From contig CM046845.1 of the NCBI GenBank assembly GCA_025618425.1, positions 4,133,577 to 4,197,576 of the forward strand: a DNA stretch of 64,000 bases, given 5' to 3'. Shown here piece by piece: positions 41,305-54,286 of this stretch; the first letter of the stretch is position 1, and each line of letters opens with the position of its first letter. The stretch is from Heliocidaris tuberculata. Lineage: Eukaryota; Echinodermata; Echinoidea; Camarodonta; Echinometridae. Under the pieces are notes generated by a model, which made no database searches, had not been told where the DNA came from, and saw only the letters and a program-made list of their open reading frames with translations. The position numbers and the translations under genes are program-made.

Positions 41305-43827
41305 AACATGGGAAGCACAAAGGTTTCAACTTGTTCATTACACCTGAATTACGTGACAACAGTTAAACAGTCAATATGAACTTTCCAGGTTAGTTGACTG
41401 TCTATAAACACCCCCCCCCCCCAAAAAAAAAAAAAAAAAAAAAATGGTGGATCCAACCTGGGCGATATTTTTATTATTTATTTGTATATTACCTGGTAAG
41501 GATGATATAGAATTACTAAATAGCTTTTCCCCCCTTTCTTTCGGCTGCTTTCAACCATTTTCCCCCTCCGCATTCTTATTCTTTATCGTTCCCCTCCTTT
41601 TTTTTTTTTATTACTTTTTATTAAAGTCGATGTTAAATATATGATTTAATGGAGTTTCCATCAGAAAAGGGAAACGAAAATAAAAATGTGTTCTCTATGG
41701 AATGTACAATATGTGCAAACATGTATTGATGAGATGGATATACATTAAATATAATTTTGTTAATTTGTAGGTGGTCAGTTTTGCAGAAATAGAACATCGA
41801 TGAATATAAGAGGTACACGGAGAATTTGCAGTACGACCCCCAAAATAGAGTTCTAATCCAACTGAAACTGTTTCAATTCCCAAGAACCTCTTCGTCCTAA
41901 GCTATAAAAAGTATAAACGGTAACAAAGGCAATCTATTTCGGTCGACTGGCTGGTCGGTAGTAAGATGCTATACCTTATTTAGACCGCGTCAAATATATA
42001 TATTTTTGTATGAAGCTATATATGGAAACACGAGTAAAATAAGCTCACAAAGAGCAGCATTAGCCAGCGAGAAATCAGGGTCTGAATCGGTTCATTATTA
42101 AAAACCTTTCGCGTTCGAAGGTTTCCAGATGATAAACGCACTGCACTATTTTCATATCTCCCTAAGAAAATACAAGTTGAGCTTATTATAGTTTGCAGTA
42201 GTGACTGACGAATCTCACTGTGAAGTTTATGACAAATGTGAGCGGATCCGCCTCTGGGCGTGTGTGTGCTGAATAGACAGAAGGGGAAGTAATAATATCC
42301 GGTTTTCTTGAAGTTCCTCACCAAGAATTCACAAAGCAAGATAATGGAAAATTTCTCTTTTTCAAGAAGAGAAATCTTTATTATCATTTATTGTGTCGGC
42401 TATTTTTAAAAGATATGCATGTATTTATATCATGGTTATAAAAATTCTCTCGTAATATTGAAGATCATTAAACTATCAAGATTTCTTCCGGAGGCACATA
42501 ATTATATCCCCTCATCTATATAACTTCTCATTATCGAAATTTTACCGTAAATTCAAGGTGTTACGAAAAGCAAAATAAAAAAATAAAGACAGCACGAAAT
42601 ATATTTTGTAATAATAAGTTCTTTAAATGATTAGGGAAAATATTACCGCTTATCATACAGGGGTAGAAACAAATCTGTAAAAAGCCACAATCCTCTTTTA
42701 ACATAACAAGGAGATAATTTTGCTTCAAATTGTTGTTTTTACCCTACATGAATACTCAGTTTAGTTACAGAGAGGATTTTTAAATGAATTTCTTAATTCC
42801 TGAGATGTTAATTGTATTTGTACTTCTGCTAACGCCTATCTGCAACATCTCAGCCGCCAGCCGCTATCATTTTTTTTCTCCCTAGAATCAGTACATCGCC
42901 ATGATCGTATTCCCTGTATAGTCCGACATAATCTTTTCTGATACATTTATTATCTTTTTGCTTTTGTCTCTTGTTATTTCAGCATGGAGCAGAGTGCCTA
43001 TAGAATAGTTAATATGCTGCGATAAGAGAGTAGTGGTAACATAAGATACATGTAAAGAATACACAACTTTTCCATTCTATTATATGAATATGTAATTTGA
43101 CAATTCTCCGTTGCGAAAAATATTCTTATGTTGCCTTTATAACACTTCAAAAGATTTCGAGCTCTAATCAGTTACTATTCATGTAGTACTCCTAGGTCGA
43201 GAGAGGCAATTGTAAACAAAATGTTTCATTTACAAATGTGTGTACAAAAGGGGATTCCTAGGAACCTTCGATCATGTTACTTGTAATAAATGATTGCTGT
43301 GGTGTTGAGGATACGTCACCGACTATTGATCAACTGATGTGAGGCACTGCCTGAATATGCCAGTCTTTACCCAGGAGAAGATATGAACCTTCAAGGAGTA
43401 CGGAAAGTTGTTTCTGGTTGCTAATTTGCCATTACTTAGCTTGGACGCATGTCATCGGTTCGTTGAGAAAAAGTCAAAATTTTTTTTTTTTTTTAAATAG
43501 GGACGTTGCGGGCATTTTATGTGCGCTTAAGATCCATAGATCAGGGTCTTCTTGATCGAAATTCTTCTTCTTAGAAAACTGAACACGTGACCTGGAACGA
43601 TTGTATCATCAGTATGATAATCAAGTGACCAATAGTAGAGCCCATGCTGGATTTATGAGTGGAAGTGTGATCTCTAGGTTTAATTTTAAGTTTCTATCCT
43701 TGCTAGTTTCTATAGCTGGGGTTATGATGTCGGAGGAGCGCCATGAGCGTCACAGCGTGACGGGTATGAGCGCTGTATCAGAAGCCATTATTAAACTTGA
43801 CCTAAAATACTGTTTATTTTGCTGTAG

Positions 43828-43986
<159 letters not shown>

Positions 43987-44154
43987 TGACCACATGACTG
44001 ATCATGTGACTGATCATATGCTGATCATATGACTGAACACAATAATGACTGAACAGGTCACAGGTCACCTTGACCGTAGGTTATTAAACACCAATGGCAG
44101 CAGGGTGAAGAGGAGGAAGTAATGGTTTATAACCCTACCAGAACAAACTTTGTG

Positions 44155-44345
44155 TTCCACAGTGTGGAAATGAGCACAATGTATTAAATTTTTCAGTACG
44201 GCTATAAAAGTATTTTCAAATCTGTGGTCACACTGTGGTCCATACACACTGTGAATCTTTCTGTGATCACAGTGTGAAACGACGTAAATACAGTGTCAAA
44301 ACGATTTAAAAAAACAACGGTGTAACGATGTAAATACACTTTGAA
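44155..44345. repeat. short CACTGTG-type array in intron 7
   Basis: CCACAGTGTGGAAATG, GGTCACACTGTGGTCCATAC, CACTGTGAATC and GATCACAGTGTGAAACG blocks lie within 200 bases. They use the same palindromic core as the arrays of introns 1 and 2. Confidence 0.7.
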
Positions 44346-44644
44346 AGAGATGTAAATAAATTATAGTGTGTTTTACAAAATTTCTGCACCCTCTATCTCA
44401 TTTTACGGTCAGTCTCAACAGTCTTAATGTTCGTGCTACCTTTTTTTTCAGACATGCAAAGACTATAGTAATTCATTATGAATCCCTTTTTAAGCAAGCC
44501 CGGAGACTGTAGGTGATGCGCACAATTTTACCAGTCATACTTTTCTCTACTGTAATGTCCATATTATAGATGAATAAGTAAGTAATGAAGAGTAAACTGA
44601 AGGCGGCAGTGTTGTCCCATGTCTGGTCCCCAAGACAATAGCTA

Positions 44645-44764
44645 CATGTGCCCAACGCTCTATCCCTGAATGGAACAGCCTGCCGGCAACTGAGGTACAT
44701 GCTGACAATCCACAGTGCTTCCAGGGACTACTCCTGAAGCATCTTATGCCCTCATCTGAATAAA
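44645..44764 (+). pseudogene. LINE ORF2 C-terminal relic
   Basis: One forward frame reads AQRSIPEWNSLPATEV, then about 20 more residues ending LMPSSE and TAA at about 44762. R-IP-WN-LP shortly before the stop is the familiar C-terminal motif of CR1/jockey-like reverse transcriptase proteins. Upstream the frame is broken within about 50 codons. A short 3' UTR-like stretch leads into the AAG repeat at 44849, which may have grown from the element's tail. Confidence 0.65.
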
Positions 44765-44848
44765 CCACATCACTCTTCCTTACACCGCTTGCAATCTTTA
44801 GCTCATCTTTGTTATAGGCTAGAAAGCCCTTTGAAGATCACTAAAAGA

Positions 44849-45041
44849 AGAAGAAGAAGAAGAAGAAGATGAAAAAGAAGAAGAAGAAGAAGAAGAAGAA
44901 GAAGAAGAAGAAGAAGAAGAAGAAGAAGAAGAAGAAGAAGAAGAAGAAGAAGGAGAAGAAGAAGAAGAAGAAGAAGAAGAAGAAGAAGGAGAAGGAGAAG
45001 GAGAAGAAGAAGAAGAAGAAGAAGAAGAAGAAGAAGAAGAC
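44849..45041. repeat. (AAG)n microsatellite
   Basis: Nearly pure AAG with a few GAG and GAT variants runs for about 190 bases, ending roughly 120 bases before exon 8. The poly-Leu, poly-Ser and poly-Phe frames on the minus strand are artefacts. Confidence 0.95.
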
Positions 45042-45160
45042 ATACTGAAAGGACAATCCTTTTCAGCTTAGAAGAGCTTTTAAACAATGATGTGGTCTAC
45101 GAATGGCTTTTTATCTATATTTCCATTATTGACTGTCTATTTTGTGATTGTTTATTTCAG

Positions 45161-45348
45161 GTGCTAACGAGTATCTACCTGCTGCGGGATACATACAGTT
45201 ACAATTTGAAGCACTGAACAAAAGCGCCAACAAGGAAATCTATACGCATATGACGTGTGCAACGGACACCAACAATATTCAATTCGTGTTTGACGCAGTC
45301 ACTGACACAATAATAGCCAACAATCTACGAGGATGTGGCTTGTATTGA
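45161..45348 (+). CDS. GNAO1: G-alpha-o exon 8 (residues 293-354 and stop): C-terminus
   Basis: The terminal coding exon has 188 bases. It carries the G5 box TCATDT at 324-329 and ends in a helix with [12 protein letters not shown] and TGA at 45346. Cys351, four residues from the end, is the site ADP-ribosylated by pertussis toxin in Gi/o proteins. The last residues decide receptor coupling. GCGLY is the specific alpha-o ending. Residues 294-318 ([20 protein letters not shown] and onward) are more variable, as expected for this loop and helix. The acceptor is TGATTGTTTATTTCAG. Confidence 0.97.
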
Positions 45349-45446
45349 GACTAGTAGGTAGAATTTCAGAGGTCTTGCTATGCTTTTTTTCATGGCAAGA
45401 GCCTTCCAACCAAGTTTCTTTTTCTCGTACAAACACAAGTGGAGAT

Positions 45447-45452
45447 AATAAA
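45447..45452 (+). terminator. candidate proximal polyadenylation signal AATAAA
   Basis: This canonical hexamer is about 100 bases after the stop codon. A GT-rich stretch (AATTGTGTGTGCGCTGTGCG, about 45490) lies some 40 bases downstream, as expected for a cleavage-stimulation element. It would give a very short 3' UTR. Alternative signals lie farther downstream. Confidence 0.35.
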
Positions 45453-45835
45453 TGTTCGTTCGTTCGTTCGTTTGCGCGCACACTCGGGAGAATTGTGTGT
45501 GCGCTGTGCGATGTGGATCACGTGACAACATGCGTGGAGCTGGAGAAAGTGGCGCCATTTCGATCACGTGATCAACCGCTCTGATTGTTTGCTGATTTCC
45601 AGCACGTTGGATGATGCGAATGTGTAGTATGTTCTCTCTATACATGTGGATTATAAATGTGCGGAATTGAAACCATCACGACTTTCCCCGCTAGAACATC
45701 ATGCCCTGTCCAAATTTTTCGATTGGATATCGTGAGTCACGTGATAATTTATGTTGTGCTGATTGGATTACGGTGTCAGTCGGATGCATCATTTTAGCCG
45801 ACGATATCGATCCCGATCATATGGGTGCTTGTGAA

Positions 45836-45837
<2 letters not shown>

Positions 45838-45869
<32 letters not shown>
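45838..45869. repeat. (GA)n microsatellite
   Basis: About 30 bases of GA repeat lie in the presumed 3' UTR. Confidence 0.9.
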
Positions 45870-45873
<4 letters not shown>

Positions 45874-47837
45874 AATGTTGGGGAACTTTTCTAAGATTAT
45901 TTCTATCGTATTCGTGTCGACCATAATCATGTTTTTGATCTCACGGACAGAAAAGTGTGTATATATTTTGCTACGACTTTTAACGTTTACGCCTTCAACA
46001 GAGATCACTGATCATGGAATACCAACAACGTGACGTTTAGCTCATCTTTTTACCCATCATTCCTTGCGATATGGATTTTTTTTTTCCACCACCAAATACG
46101 GAGATAACCAGAGACCTGATAGAGCCACCATTTTGAGTTGCTTTTTCACAATCATCACATGTCCCCCGACAACGATTCGGCTCATTCCATAAAGCAAGAG
46201 GATGACTTTCTATCTGATCATTTCATTTTTTTACTACTACGACAACGATGACGCCGGTGGACCTGATAGGACTCTGCCGTGAGAAACAAAAACGAACTAC
46301 ATTTATTTGTTGAGTGGCTGGGTAATATATAAGTGTTGGTGTTGTTATTATTGTAAACACACATTGTGTTCTGAGAAGTAAGCTATTTCGTAAGGTGCAT
46401 TTGCAATGAGAGTCGTTACTAAAGCGTCTGGATCTCTGTTAATACTTCTGTTTTGCCGATACTTTTACTACATCATTACTTATTTTTTAAACTGTAGTTA
46501 GTCGCATCGATTTTCTTCCTTTTCTTTGATCGGTCCACCCTTCCTGTACTTCTGTACTATATCAATATCGACATAGTGGACATGTTCTTTTTTATCAATT
46601 CAATCTTTATTGTTGCTGTTGTATTTGTTAATTTTATATGAACTGCACATTCCGATGGCAAACGTTCACGAATATCATATTATTCTGATTGAAAGGTAAA
46701 TATTTACATGATCATTTTGTTTCCCAAAGCCATCAGGAGTTGGTAAATATTCAACCAACCTTATGTAATAAGTTGTTAAATTCTACATGGCTTCAATGAG
46801 CATAAAATGTCCTTTATAATTAGACCTGTATAATTTATGATTCTTTATCAAATGATACACAATGAGGGAAGTCTTTTAACACTGCAGTTTTGTCATACTT
46901 CATCTCGTTCAACATTATGCAATAGCGATCATTCCATATCTTGTTGAAGTTTACAGATTCAGGTTTAAACATACCAAAGTTCTACATTTAAATATTAATT
47001 TTTAATTCAAATGAGATATTTAAATCATGATTATTTGAATTTTTGTAGATACTTAATTCATGATAATGGAAAACGCTGAACCCTTGTTATACAAAAAACA
47101 AAAAAGTGTCGCGGGTGAATTATGATAACTGAAATGTTTTAAATCAATATCTAAATCCCGTGTCATAAAATCTAGTCTATAATTTAAAGTGATCTGACAT
47201 CTTTGTCTTTAAATCGAATTTGTTTGTGATTATTCTTAGCAAAGTTGAAACAAGTGCCACAATCTATTCATAGAAGGAATGATTTGATTTGATTTTTTAA
47301 AAGGAAACAATACATTAAAATAATAATGACATTTTATGAGACCTGACTGCGTGCTGTGGCAGGCAACTTAGGAGGAGAATTCTGATCAGTAATGAATACC
47401 CATAGAACATGTAGAACGATACCCCCAATAACATGAATCCAATAAAAAGTGCTCAAATATTTCTAACATTATCATTCATGTCGATACACCAAACTACTAT
47501 TCAATGTGCATGTATCTTAGACAAAATTTACTCTCTAAAAATCATAGCTGGACAAAATTTTTTCCGACATATCAACAGCTAATGTATGCAAGATGGATTC
47601 AAATGACGAATATGATATTATGCATATCAGATCTAGCATCACCAGGGTTTCTTGAGAGGAACACCCTTAGCCCAATGCCTCCGGGAACTGAGTAATCCAT
47701 GTATTAAACCTATTAAATGAGAGAATCCAGTAGACAAAGAGTTAAAGTGTAACTAAAGACATCAGCATGGTCAGTTAACGGGTCTATTGCAAAATCATTG
47801 ATATTGGATAAGAGGAATGCACATGATAACTGTATTG

Positions 47838-47843
47838 AATAAA
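47838..47843 (+). terminator. candidate distal polyadenylation signal AATAAA
   Basis: The hexamer in TTGAATAAAGTGATTG is followed by a T/G-rich stretch. It would give a 3' UTR of about 2.5 kb, which is plausible for a neuronal G-alpha-o message. This is inference only. Confidence 0.2.
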
Positions 47844-49744
47844 GTGATTGTTATTTTAACGACAATAGTTTTTTAATGATGACAAAATTATAGAGATACC
47901 GTTATCACCTCCCATTTTGTCTTTTGCACGGTTATAATGACCTTAATAAGAAAAATAAAAGCTAGACTAGGCAACAAGTCAAAACGTAATGAAGTCATCA
48001 TAATGATGGAACTAAATACTTCAAACAAGCGTCGGACACTTTCCACGGTGCAACGAAACAAACATTTATTCAAGCCGATGTTTATTAGGCCTATATTATT
48101 TTTATATATTTATATAATTGTTCAAATGGGGATACAAGCTCATGTTTGCAGATTTTTATTATCAAAATCGATATAAAACTACTACAGGGTATTGAAGTAT
48201 TATTTTGGATATGATTCAACTCCATACAGCATTTCAAGAGAGTTGTTTTATTTTCACAAAATATGAACTTTTGTGCACAGACTCTATTATTCTGTTAGAT
48301 AGCATTCTATAGTCGTTACACTTTATTAAGTGTTAGACCAGCTAATAGTCGTACTTAAAATATGTTCAAGTAATTTATTACAGTGAGTTTGTTACCATGT
48401 GTTAAATTAAGACGCACTTTAGACGAAACAGTGCTTATTATGAAAAAAAAATGAATAAAATCAATAAATCAGCTTAAAACAGAGAAATCTCAAATTTCCG
48501 TAAATTTTATTACAAGATCCCCTGTGAGTTTATGGATGACATGATGTTACGTCAGTATATTTCTGTCCATTGAAATCTTTAAAAAATTATGACATGTTTC
48601 TCACCAACGCTCTTCTTAATTGGTAGTGATTAGAGACAACTAAATGCCTTTCATATTTGTCATTAAAGCTCGTTAAAACAGTATAGCGTATAATGATCAG
48701 TTTGTTTATTTGCTCTGATGACCCTTTATGATATCACTATTATTTAACATCATTAACTATTAAAAAAAAAAAACTTAAGCGTTCTAGAAGGTATGTAAAG
48801 ACAAAAGATGGTTTATATTTTCTGTAGTAGATTAATATGTTTTAATGCTTGTTGCAGCTGTTTCAAAAATTTGCTGCATTGGAAAAAAAAAATTGAATTT
48901 TACAACGAATGTCATCAGCCAGTTAACCTATGAAATTGTATTTACAGTATTTGAAGAGAGGAATAGTATTGAATGTGACGTATTTTGTCATTCTAAAATT
49001 GACATGGTAAAGAAACATCCATTTAATTGAATCTATTATTGATATGGTAAAGAAGTTTCCATTTAAGTGAATTTTGTGTGACTCTACCGTTGATTGGATT
49101 CAGTATTTATTGAATTTGGTATGGAACTACTCAAAATATCATTGCGTTTTATAGGTGCACACAATTTATGCCAACAGAACAGAAAAGAATATTTTTGTCT
49201 CGTTCGTGTTATTACATTATACTCTTGAGTCTGTCAAGTCGAAATTGGAATCGCAATAGCCTTATCTAGGATTATGTTTGTGATGAAAACATTTCTTGGA
49301 TTTCTGTTTTGAAAAAGAACGATATGTCCGTCCCGTTAAATGAACGCAACCGTGTTGGGGGAAGAGAACATACCTCTTCCCGGTATCTACCACTTTCTAT
49401 GGTGTGAAATGTAAAGGCGAGAGACTCCCAGTCTTGTTTGTAATACTCAGTTCCACATACGCGTTTTTATGTGGTCGATTATTTTAGCTAATTAGCGTAC
49501 TTTAGAGTCTAAACTCTAGTAGCTTTTTACTGATTTGGCCCACCCTTGTAAGAGATATTACACCAAGGTGTTTTATCGTAGTTATAAAACCTAGGTATTG
49601 ATTGTTAGTGATGAGACACAATGATCCTACTACTCCATGTTGTTTTACTTGTCCTTACAGATTGTTTTTGTACAGAAGATAATAAACAGCAAACTAATAA
49701 ACGTACATCACTGTACGATTATCACAAATACCTTGCCTCCTGTT

Positions 49745-50150
49745 TACCGTTTATTTAGTATTAAAGATAAAGTTGAGTTCTGGTTATGTACACTGTGAAA
49801 GAAACTGTCTCAAAGTAATTGGGAAAGGTTGGTGGATTGTATGTCTACATAAAGTAAACTGAAGTTTTGTACTCATCAAAATGATAAGTAATTGACCCAA
49901 TCTTGCTGAAAAGCACATGCACTGCACACAGAAATTGGTATATGGGAGTGTACACACGTCTGGCATGACTGTTCGGCCCGAACATTTCAGCTAACTTCTT
50001 GTCTTATTTTGAATACAAAGGCATTTTATTTGAAGAGCAATCCTTTTCAGGAGACATTTCTATTATGATGTTTTTCCCAACTGTCATAAAAGGAATGAGA
50101 AAGCTTACAGATTATTTTTCACCTTTCCCAGAACTCAATCTTCTCGATGG
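49745..50150. repeat. dispersed repeat, copy 2
   Basis: The segment is collinear with 12215-12640 in the same orientation. Shared blocks include TATGTCTACAT, GAGCAATCCTTTTCAGGAGA, AAAAGGAATGAGAAAGCTTA and ATTATTTTTCACCTTT. The family is unknown. Confidence 0.65.
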
Positions 50151-51990
50151 ATGGAAGATTACACACACACTTGTTATTTCTTTCATCTATCTATCATTTG
50201 TCAGTAATCAAGAGTACAATAAAATGTAAAAAATAATTATCTACACCTGCTTTTTAACGGAAAATAATACATGCAGGTTTTTACCACAGAGATGAAAAGA
50301 GAGAACACCTACATTTTAGAAAAAAAAGGTGACCCAAGTTACGACTTCATGAAAACAAGTTTTATTGATTTATCTGACACTCTCACGGAAATAAATCAAC
50401 TCGTCATTCTTGATAATATGTTCAAATTTTGCAAGGTAAAGACATTTATTAGTAACATATGCATTACGACATACTTTAATCTCCCTAAGAACACAAGAAT
50501 TTAGAACATATTAAACCAGGAATATAGATATTTAGATAATAACCAAGGAGGTAGCCTAGTACCTGCTTGGAATAACTAGTGCTGGTGGCTTGTTCCTTTT
50601 TTTTCAACGTATATGATAATGATCATGAACAGAATGATGAAGGATTTCAGTGGGTCTACGAGAACATCCCAAAGTGCTGAAAAAAAATCAGCCTTTCCTC
50701 TCCAAATTTGCAACAAATATTCGTTTCCGTCATTGATACATATTATGACAATCGTAATCTAATATATGAACACAAAATAATAATTAAATTAAAATGTATA
50801 GCAAAAGCAAATCTTAGTTTGGGGATTTTTTTTATAGTTTTTATATAATACTATACGGACTGGCAGACAGTTTTATTACTGATTATCTCTAAAACATTTC
50901 CTTCAATAAACCACATTATTTGCTGTCATCGAGAATGGATTAAAGTTCGCCGTAATTTTGCTCTTTCTGCTCATGTCATTTTTGGTTATTTGTAGCATTT
51001 TAAATCAAAAGATGAAGTATCAAAGCTCGAAATGGGGTTACTGTTTTTCACGATTAAATGCACGCGCCGAATTTAATCGGACTAGAAAACCACTTACGTT
51101 GTCCTCAAACTCTTTATATTCCTCGCTACGCTTCTAAACACACTGATGAAAATGATGATGAGGAGATGAACAGACCTTGATGGTTATGAGAGAGACAACC
51201 TTATTCACAGACTATTGCATCCAAGCGAGCAATTGAACAAGAAAAAGAAAAGAAAAAGAAAAACCCGCCCCTGAGATGTCGGTCTCTGTTTGGACGCATT
51301 GCCCATGACATGCGCCATTTTGTTCGGTCATGTGATTAAATTTTGAAAGGCTTGTCGCCGCCATTACGGTGCATATCAAATCAATTAATCCTGAAATATA
51401 GTGATTTTTCTGACGTCACGCACACTCGGGAGGAAGCAAAGTGTGAAATGCGATTAGAATGCACGTATTTTTCCTCCTTAAAGGGATACGTCCGCGCAAG
51501 ATGCGATTTAATGGATAGCGGAATATATTATATCATACTTGTTAGCTTTCATGAGTTTTGTACATGAATATTTGTCAATAAATTCAGGGTACTCTCCTGT
51601 GAAGACATCAGTTCAAACGAATTAAATTGATTTATGGTGATACTTTGTAAAAGCTAAGAATATATGTTATGGATGAAATGCTGGCTCCCATGAAGAAAAA
51701 AAAATGAATATCTTAAGAGTACTGTTCTATCATAAAAACGAGCTATAAAGCTTTAGCCTTTCTCCCAAGTGGAGTAAGCATTCCCTCCTCTCTATGAAAC
51801 TATGTTGTTTGCGTCTGAAGTACGTATACTAGTCCCACTATTGATGTTTTGTCAAGAATTAGTCTTCTTGCTCAAGACTCGGCAAATCGTTGTTTTACAT
51901 GGAGCAAGGACAAGCCTTTAGAGAGAGGGACCACAGCTCGCATGTATCGTAACACAACATCGTAAATGTGCTACTGTTTTCAGTCACCTC

Positions 51991-52150
51991 CAGGGCCCCG
52001 TAACACAAAAGTTTGCAATCAATCGCAAATTTGAAACAACGGTTCTGATTTGTCTAGGTTCAGCTTTTTGAACGAGATGTGCATGAAACAATGATCTCGA
52101 TTGGCTATTGCAACGTTGCGATTGATTGAAAATATTTGTGTTACGCGGTC
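51991..52150. mobile_element. MITE, GGGCCCCGTAACACAAA family
   Basis: The left end CAGGGCCCCGTAACACAAA and the right end ATATTTGTGTTACGCGG, with inner blocks GCAATCAATCGCAA and TTGCGATTGATTG, make a fold-back element. A diverged reverse-oriented relative is at 12747-12870. Confidence 0.75.
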
Positions 52151-53504
52151 ATCAATCAAGCTTTCTCGAAAGCCCCTCTCGCACTCTGTTTGCTTGTTTT
52201 ATAATCTTGTAAATGTGAAACTGATTTTAAGCAATGATTGCGGAATAAGTTCTATTTTGTTAACTCTCTCCTCTCAAAAATGCACGTAATATTTCGAAGA
52301 ATGCTCTGTTTAGTGCTGACTGTTCCTCCTGACAATAATTGTAGGACAATAATGATACTATATACTACTCTGAAATTCTAACAATGATGACACGAATTGA
52401 AGGCTGGCTGTAAAGCTCTTTGAGAATCGCCCGAGGCATTCCAAGAGGTATGAATACACATAATCGAAGTGCATGCTTAAAACATCTTGGAGGAGTCGGC
52501 TATGCATCTGATTAGAGTCGACTGGAGCCAAGCTGGAAGACCAGGCCGACCGGGCAGGCAGGCAGGCGGGCGGACGGGCGAGACGCGTGGGGGTGCAAGG
52601 CAATCGTGTGATGTTTTTGTAGTGAGGGTAATAATTAGATTGCGATCTCGGGAGGGAGAAGACGAGGGTGGATGTTGGCTCAGATGGTACAGGTGGATTC
52701 GAGGCAAGCCTCCGTTGCCGCCGCATCATCAGGGCGTATCGAGGCAACCGTGTGGGGGTGATGCGGGACGGGATGATGGTCCAAGCGTATTTCATTGACT
52801 TGATCATGTTGATAATGCAAGCACAAAAAATGGAAATGCGAATGAGAATGACAGTTATCACAAAATAAATGCAGTGCTCAATTCGTTTGAACTCTGTGGT
52901 CTTACTCTGTGGTACATTTAGAAGCTCTCATGTTCATTCAAGCGCAGATATTATCTTCGTTGATTCTCTTCATTTTTAAGTCATTAAACAAAACAGAACA
53001 AGCCATGTCAATAAATATTCATTTCAGAATCAATTTCTTTTCAGCGATTCAGTGGGCATTGTTGATAGCATTTGTTTTCACTCTTAAATAAAATGAGATA
53101 ATTCCAGTATACTCTAGACCTTCGCTCATAGATTATCCCTTAAGCTGTAACAGTCCGTACATAAAGTACGATTAACCTGTTACTATAAGACTCAGCAGGA
53201 TGAAGGAATCATATCCATTTATTTCCCTTTAATGCATTAAAGGATAAACCGTGCATTTAACTCAAATACTACATGGCTTGGAGATCTATACCAAGGCAAA
53301 GTCGCACACAGAAAATAATACGTCATTCATAGAAGGATTTTCAACACCTTATGCGTACAATATTTCATCGAATATTTCTTTATATTAGTAATTAAAATAT
53401 TTGTAAATTCACTCTTAGTTTGTGGAGAACAATATAAAAAGACAGAATGTAGTCATTATTGCATATCAAAAATATTCATAAAAATGTAATGTCTTACGTA
53501 CGAC

Positions 53505-53512
53505 AAAAAAAA
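53505..53512 (-). terminator. Pol III terminator of tRNA-Gly
   Basis: Eight consecutive T on the minus strand begin a few bases after the discriminator base of the tRNA-Gly gene, the expected RNA polymerase III stop. Confidence 0.85.
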
Positions 53513-53514
53513 CG

Positions 53515-53585
53515 TGCACTGCCCGGGAATCGAACCCGGGTCGCAAGAATGGGAATCTTGCATGATACCACTACACCAGCAGTGC
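53515..53585 (-). tRNA. tRNA-Gly, anticodon CCC
   Basis: Read on the minus strand, the 71-base sequence folds as a complete cloverleaf. The 7-bp acceptor stem GCACTGC/GCAGTGC pairs perfectly with discriminator A. The D arm carries TGGTGTAGTGG (A box). The anticodon arm is CAAGA-TTCCCAT-TCTTG, which places CCC at 34-36. The T arm contains GGTTCGATTCC (B box). There is no intron and no encoded CCA. An eight-T run 3 bases past the gene (53505-53512 as A on the + strand) is the Pol III terminator. Body and arms match metazoan tRNA-Gly(CCC) closely. It should be functional. Confidence 0.96.
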
Positions 53586-54227
53586 TTCTACGCTGCTAAA
53601 CTAGTAATCACAATGTTAATTCGTAATGGTGTGAAATGATCCGTATCTGTACATGGACCAGCTTCATTATGATATTCCAATGGGCATTTCATCATCTGCT
53701 AGTCTGCTAGGTCGGACACCCCTCGTGCACGATTCGAAGGGTTATCGGGAGCAACTTTTCTCTTTTATTAGTATGAATGAAAAAAAAATTTGAATACTCA
53801 ACGAGAATGACCGTTTCAGTTTTCTATTAAAAAAGGAAATCTTACTAAGCATAATAGAGGAGTATAGAGATCAGAAGACTGTTATCAGACTTAGATGTTA
53901 ACATACTTGTATATTATTGTGCTTCATTTTCGCTACATGTTTTTGTAGTTCTTTATTTCACAAAGAATATTGAACACAATGACGCCAGATTTTAAGAGGA
54001 CAATGTATCAAAATCCATTCATTTGAGGTGCTCTCTGCCCTACCAGTACGGTACTATACAAGGGAATAATTTTGTTTGATAAAAGATCAGATAGGTTGTG
54101 TTTGTAGAGTCTGAGAGAAAGACTAGTGATGAGGCAGGTCCGAGCAGGATGTGCTGCTACGCAACCCGAACCAGGGTACCATTAAACCGCCCACGCATCC
54201 AGGCTGCAGCATCAGATACTCACCGTC

Positions 54228-54245
54228 TCTCCCTGTCTCTCTCTG

Positions 54246-54286
<41 letters not shown>

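Larger units (their letters stand above)
40443..43827 (+). other. intron 6 of the G-alpha-o gene
   Basis: The intron is 3.4 kb, phase 0. It contains a repeat at 40490-40600 shared with 30120-30210, an AAG-rich stretch (40675-40760), a minus-strand reverse-transcriptase relic (41113-41304) and a C-run followed by an A-run at 41410-41443. 41900-43800 shows nothing recognisable. Confidence 0.88.
45349..47850 (+). other. probable 3' UTR and flank of the G-alpha-o gene
   Basis: After the stop there is no recognisable coding sequence. The first AATAAA is at 45447-45452. Later ones are at 47441 and 47838. A (TTCG)n run follows the first signal, three CACGTG palindromes lie at about 45515-45740, and a GA repeat is at 45838-45869. 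The true 3' end cannot be fixed without transcripts. Confidence 0.4.
47851..53504. other. intergenic DNA between the G-alpha-o gene and tRNA-Gly
   Basis: No protein family is recognised. The region contains the second copy of a dispersed repeat (49745-50150), a MITE (51991-52150) and a GC-richer stretch (52480-52800) with G/C-rich frames that look like composition effects. A frame at 51343-51567 (74 codons) is unremarkable. Confidence 0.5.

Noticed and set aside
44812..45087. Poly-Leu, poly-Ser and poly-Phe frames on the minus strand
   Set aside because: All three frames of one AAG repeat.
51343..51567. 74-codon plus-strand frame
   Set aside because: No recognisable motif and no neighbouring exon with matching phase.
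52358..52868. GC-rich frames on both strands, up to 167 codons
   Set aside because: Frames open on both strands because stops are rare in this GC-rich patch. Pro/Arg/Gly-rich translations with no domain.
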